Virus record (IMG/VR): IMGVR_UViG_3300025326_000145
Coordinates: 1-31,499 of that record
Source: a virus
DNA: 31,499 nucleotides
Reading direction: 5' to 3' (one strand)
This document shows positions 29,116 to 31,499 of the stretch, piece after piece (position 1 is the first letter of the stretch; each line of letters starts with the position of its first letter). Made by a program: the position numbers and the translations under genes. The notes beneath the pieces were generated by a model, which had not been told where the DNA came from, did not search any database, and was given only the letters and a program-made list of their open reading frames with translations.

Positions 29116-31109
29116 CCAAGCCGACTCTTCATATCGACTTGGAAACTCGCAGCACGATCGACCTGCGGAAAACCGGCGTCTACGTCTACGCCGAGCATCT
29201 GTCGACCGACGTGTGGTGCGCCGCCTATGCGATCGACGACGGGCCGATCGAGTTATGGACGCCAGAATGGGGGCATCCCGAGCCGGTGCGCCTCGCGGTT
29301 CAACATGGTTGGCCAATCGTCGCCCACAACGCGGCGTTCGAACGCATCATCTGGAAACACATTCTGACGCCGCGCTACGGCTGGCCGGAACCGAAGCTCG
29401 AACAATGGCGCTGCACGATGGTCATGGCCTATGAGATGGGTCTGCCCGGTTCGCTTGAGAACGCCGCGGCTGCGGTTGGGCTTACCGCCGGCAAGGACAT
29501 GGAAGGCCGGCGGCTCATGCTGCAGATGTCGAAGCCGCGCCTGGCCACGAAGAAGAACCCCGAGCTCCGCTGGTGGGACGACCAGGAAAAGCTCGATCGG
29601 CTGTACGCCTACTGCAAACAGGACGTCGAAGTCGAACGCCAGCTTGAAAAGCGGTTGCTGCCGCTGCGGCCGCTCGAACAGACGCTTTGGCAGCTTGACC
29701 AGAAAATCAACGATCGCGGCGTGCTCGTCGACAGGCCGCTCTGCGACGCCGCCCTGGCCGTTGTCGCCACCACGACCGCCCGGCTCGACAAGGAAATCTT
29801 CAAAGTCACCGACGGCGGTGTGCGCGCCTGCAGCAACGTGCAGGAACTCAAGACGTGGATCGCCGACTATGGCTTGCCGCAGGACGGCTTGGCCAAGGAC
29901 GATCTGGCCGAACTGTTGAAACTCGATCTGCAGCCCGAGGTGCGCCGCGCGCTCGAAATACGTCAAGAGGCCAGCAAGGCTTCTGTGAGCAAGATCGCGG
30001 CGCTGCTGCGGGGCCGGTCGGACGACGGCCGCGCGCGCGGGCTGTTGCAGTTCTACGCCGCCTCGCCCGGCCGTTGGGGTGGCCGCCGCTTCCAGCCGCA
30101 TAACCTCAAGCGGCCCGAGCTCATTCAGGACGACGAGGACCTAAAGGCCGAGCAGATGCGCGCCGGCGCCATCGAGGCGGTCATGACCGGCGACGCCGAT
30201 GTCGTCGAAATGACGTGGGGACCGCCGCTCACGGTCGTCGGCGATTTGCTGCGCAGCATGGTTGTCGCGGCGCCGGGCCGGACGATCATGGCGGCTGACT
30301 ACTCGAACGTGGAGGGCTGCGGCTCGGCTTGGCTCGCCGGCGAAGAGAAAAAGCTGCAAGCGTACCGCGCCTATCAGGCCGGCACCGGTCCTGATCTTTA
30401 CAAGGTCGCCGCCGCCGACATCTACGGCATTTCGATCGGCGAGGTCGACAAGCCGAAGCGCCAAATCGGAAAAGTGTCCGAGCTCGCTTGCGGGTATCAG
30501 GGCGCGGTCGGGGCCTTTCAGAAAATGGCTTACACGTACGGCGTCAAGGTGCCGGACGAGCAGGCGGCGTCGATCGTCAAAGCGTGGCGGCTCAACAATC
30601 CGAACATTGTGCAATTTTGGTGGGACCTGGACGACGCGGCGCGTTTCGCGGTTGAGAAGCCCGGCCAGGTCGGTGACGTCGGCAAGATCAAATTTAAGAC
30701 CAGCGGCTCGTTCCTGTTCATGCAACTGCCGAACCGCCGGTGTCTCGTTTATCCGTACCCGCGCGTCGTCGAGAAGCTGATGCCGTGGGGTGATTACAAG
30801 GACGTCGTCACCTACAAGGGCATAGACAGCTACACGCGCAAATGGGGCGATTGCTACGGTTATGGCGGCTTGTGGCTGCAGAACGCCACCGAGGCGATCT
30901 GCCGCGACCTCTTGGCCGAGGCCATGCTTCGCTTCGAGGCGAAAGGCTTTCCAGTGATTCTCACGGTTCACGACGAAGTTGTGTGCGAGCCGCCCTTGGG
31001 ATTCGGAACAGTTGAAAATTTCGAGAGCGAGATGTGCGTTCTGCCGGGGTGGGCCGAGGGGTTTCCGGTTGCGGCGAGCGGGTTTGAAGGCGCGAGGTAT
31101 CACAAGTGA
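29112..31109 (+). CDS. Family A DNA polymerase with 3'-5' exonuclease domain
   Basis: This 665-residue replicative polymerase starts with a proofreading exonuclease domain: D9-x-E11 in LHIDLETRS (Exo I), IVAHNAAFE (Exo II) and YCKQDVEVERQL (Exo III, acidic D). The polymerase part shows motif A ADYSNVEGCG (D396), motif B RQIGKVSELACGYQG (R450, K454) and motif C TVHDEVVCE (H620, D621). There is no 5'-3' exonuclease domain, as usual for phage enzymes. Motif B has Leu-Ala-Cys where many family A enzymes have Phe or Tyr near the O-helix, which may affect sugar or base selection. ATG 29112 overlaps the HNH stop. Confidence 0.95.
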   Translation: MTKPTLHIDLETRSTIDLRKTGVYVYAEHLSTDVWCAAYAIDDGPIELWTPEWGHPEPVRLAVQHGWPIVAHNAAFERIIWKHILTPRYGWPEPKLEQWRCTMVMAYEMGLPGSLENAAAAVGLTAGKDMEGRRLMLQMSKPRLATKKNPELRWWDDQEKLDRLYAYCKQDVEVERQLEKRLLPLRPLEQTLWQLDQKINDRGVLVDRPLCDAALAVVATTTARLDKEIFKVTDGGVRACSNVQELKTWIADYGLPQDGLAKDDLAELLKLDLQPEVRRALEIRQEASKASVSKIAALLRGRSDDGRARGLLQFYAASPGRWGGRRFQPHNLKRPELIQDDEDLKAEQMRAGAIEAVMTGDADVVEMTWGPPLTVVGDLLRSMVVAAPGRTIMAADYSNVEGCGSAWLAGEEKKLQAYRAYQAGTGPDLYKVAAADIYGISIGEVDKPKRQIGKVSELACGYQGAVGAFQKMAYTYGVKVPDEQAASIVKAWRLNNPNIVQFWWDLDDAARFAVEKPGQVGDVGKIKFKTSGSFLFMQLPNRRCLVYPYPRVVEKLMPWGDYKDVVTYKGIDSYTRKWGDCYGYGGLWLQNATEAICRDLLAEAMLRFEAKGFPVILTVHDEVVCEPPLGFGTVENFESEMCVLPGWAEGFPVAASGFEGARYHK

Positions 31110-31499
31110 CCGTCATCGCTTATCGCGCCGGCATCATGGCCTGCGACAGTTGTTGGGCCAGTTGCGGCACGCAAACCGTCTCGGCCATAAAGATCGTGCG
31201 GCTGTCGTCGGGCGCGCTGCTCGGCTCGGCCGGCGACAACGACAGCCGCGCCATGTACGCGTTGCTCGGCAAGATTAAATCGCCCGGCAAGCTGCCGTCG
31301 CGCGCCGAGCTCGCCACCACCAAGCTTGACTACGAGGGATTGATCGCGTTTCCGAAGGGCGGCGTCTATATGATTTCGACCGGCCGTCACGACGAGACAG
31401 GCTACCCGCTCGGCGACGATGGCTCCGCGGCCAGCGACGCCGACTATGGTGTGTGGCCGGCGACTACGATGGGCGGTTACGCGGCCGCAGCTTGCCGGG
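31106..31499 (+). CDS. HslV-like Ntn-hydrolase-type protein, partial
   Basis: GTG 31106 overlaps the polymerase stop (GTGA), and the frame stays open to the window end (131 residues). It begins MTVIAYRAGIMACDSCWASC and has VSAIKIVRLSSGALLGSAGD, then LPSRAELATTKLDYEGLIAF. The pattern resembles phage proteins related to the HslV/proteasome beta family, in which a Thr or Ser after the initiator Met acts as nucleophile (here Thr2). Protease activity is not shown by the visible part. The unusual C13/C16/C20 cluster may be specific to this phage. Confidence 0.75.
   Translation, partial: MTVIAYRAGIMACDSCWASCGTQTVSAIKIVRLSSGALLGSAGDNDSRAMYALLGKIKSPGKLPSRAELATTKLDYEGLIAFPKGGVYMISTGRHDETGYPLGDDGSAASDADYGVWPATTMGGYAAAACR

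Noticed and set aside
30141-31103. 320-residue open frame on the minus strand
   Set aside because: It lies entirely opposite the palm region of the DNA polymerase, whose motifs are intact. Composition is Arg/Leu/His-rich shadow sequence.
1-31499. tRNA genes, integrase and attachment sites
   Set aside because: I looked for tRNA-like GGTTCGAATC arms and tyrosine or serine recombinase motifs and saw none that I could support.

Overview
The window is a continuous stretch of a tailed double-stranded DNA phage or prophage from a GC-rich alphaproteobacterial host. Phage identity rests on a large terminase, portal, scaffold, capsid, adaptor and tail fibre in one block, and on a phage replication block. 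The host assignment rests on a GapR/DUF2312 gene (a family known from Alphaproteobacteria), the high GC content and an IS1595-family insertion sequence. The large portal, the short adaptor and the absence of tape-measure or tail-tube genes fit a short-tailed (podovirus-like) virion, but the window is cut at both ends. I see no integrase, tRNA or CRISPR array.

Layout. (1) 1-14713, minus strand: late genes. In transcription order these are a small-terminase-like protein, a gene-free stretch with a possible promoter, a tail fibre, two tandem paralogous small proteins, a small virion-like protein, an HTH-metallophosphoesterase, large terminase, portal, a possible small membrane protein, scaffold, major capsid protein, a long beta-rich decoration-like protein, a Cys-motif protein, an adaptor and a partial virion protein. 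Hairpins sit on both sides of the decoration-like gene. (2) 14847-16919, plus strand: small accessory genes, a pentapeptide-repeat protein and a 30-residue membrane peptide, closed by a strong hairpin terminator. (3) 16875-22989, minus strand: HD phosphohydrolase, a small membrane protein split by an insertion sequence, a zinc-ribbon peptide, a hypothetical protein, a C5-cytosine methyltransferase, a primase-polymerase/helicase and a winged-helix protein. (4) 23102-31499, plus strand: dATP/dGTP diphosphohydrolase-like protein, RuvC-like resolvase, Cas4-like nuclease, ssDNA-binding protein, GapR-like protein, secreted CHAP-like hydrolase, adenine methyltransferase, HNH endonuclease, family A DNA polymerase and a partial HslV-like protein.

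Genes in each block are tightly packed, with many ATGA, GTGA or TAATG junctions, which points to long translationally coupled operons. Blocks 3 and 4 together supply priming, unwinding, synthesis, ssDNA coating, recombination, nucleotide-pool control and DNA modification. Block 1 supplies packaging and the virion.

The clearest unusual features are: a complete IS1595-family element (20723-22283, 23-bp terminal inverted repeats, 8-bp target duplication) that carries a coupled three-gene operon and whose removal restores a 46-residue membrane-protein gene; a cluster of paired GTTCAA sites at 17470-17622 between the winged-helix gene and the end of the primase gene; a phage-borne GapR; and an HTH-phosphoesterase fusion coupled to the large terminase while the small-terminase-like gene lies elsewhere.
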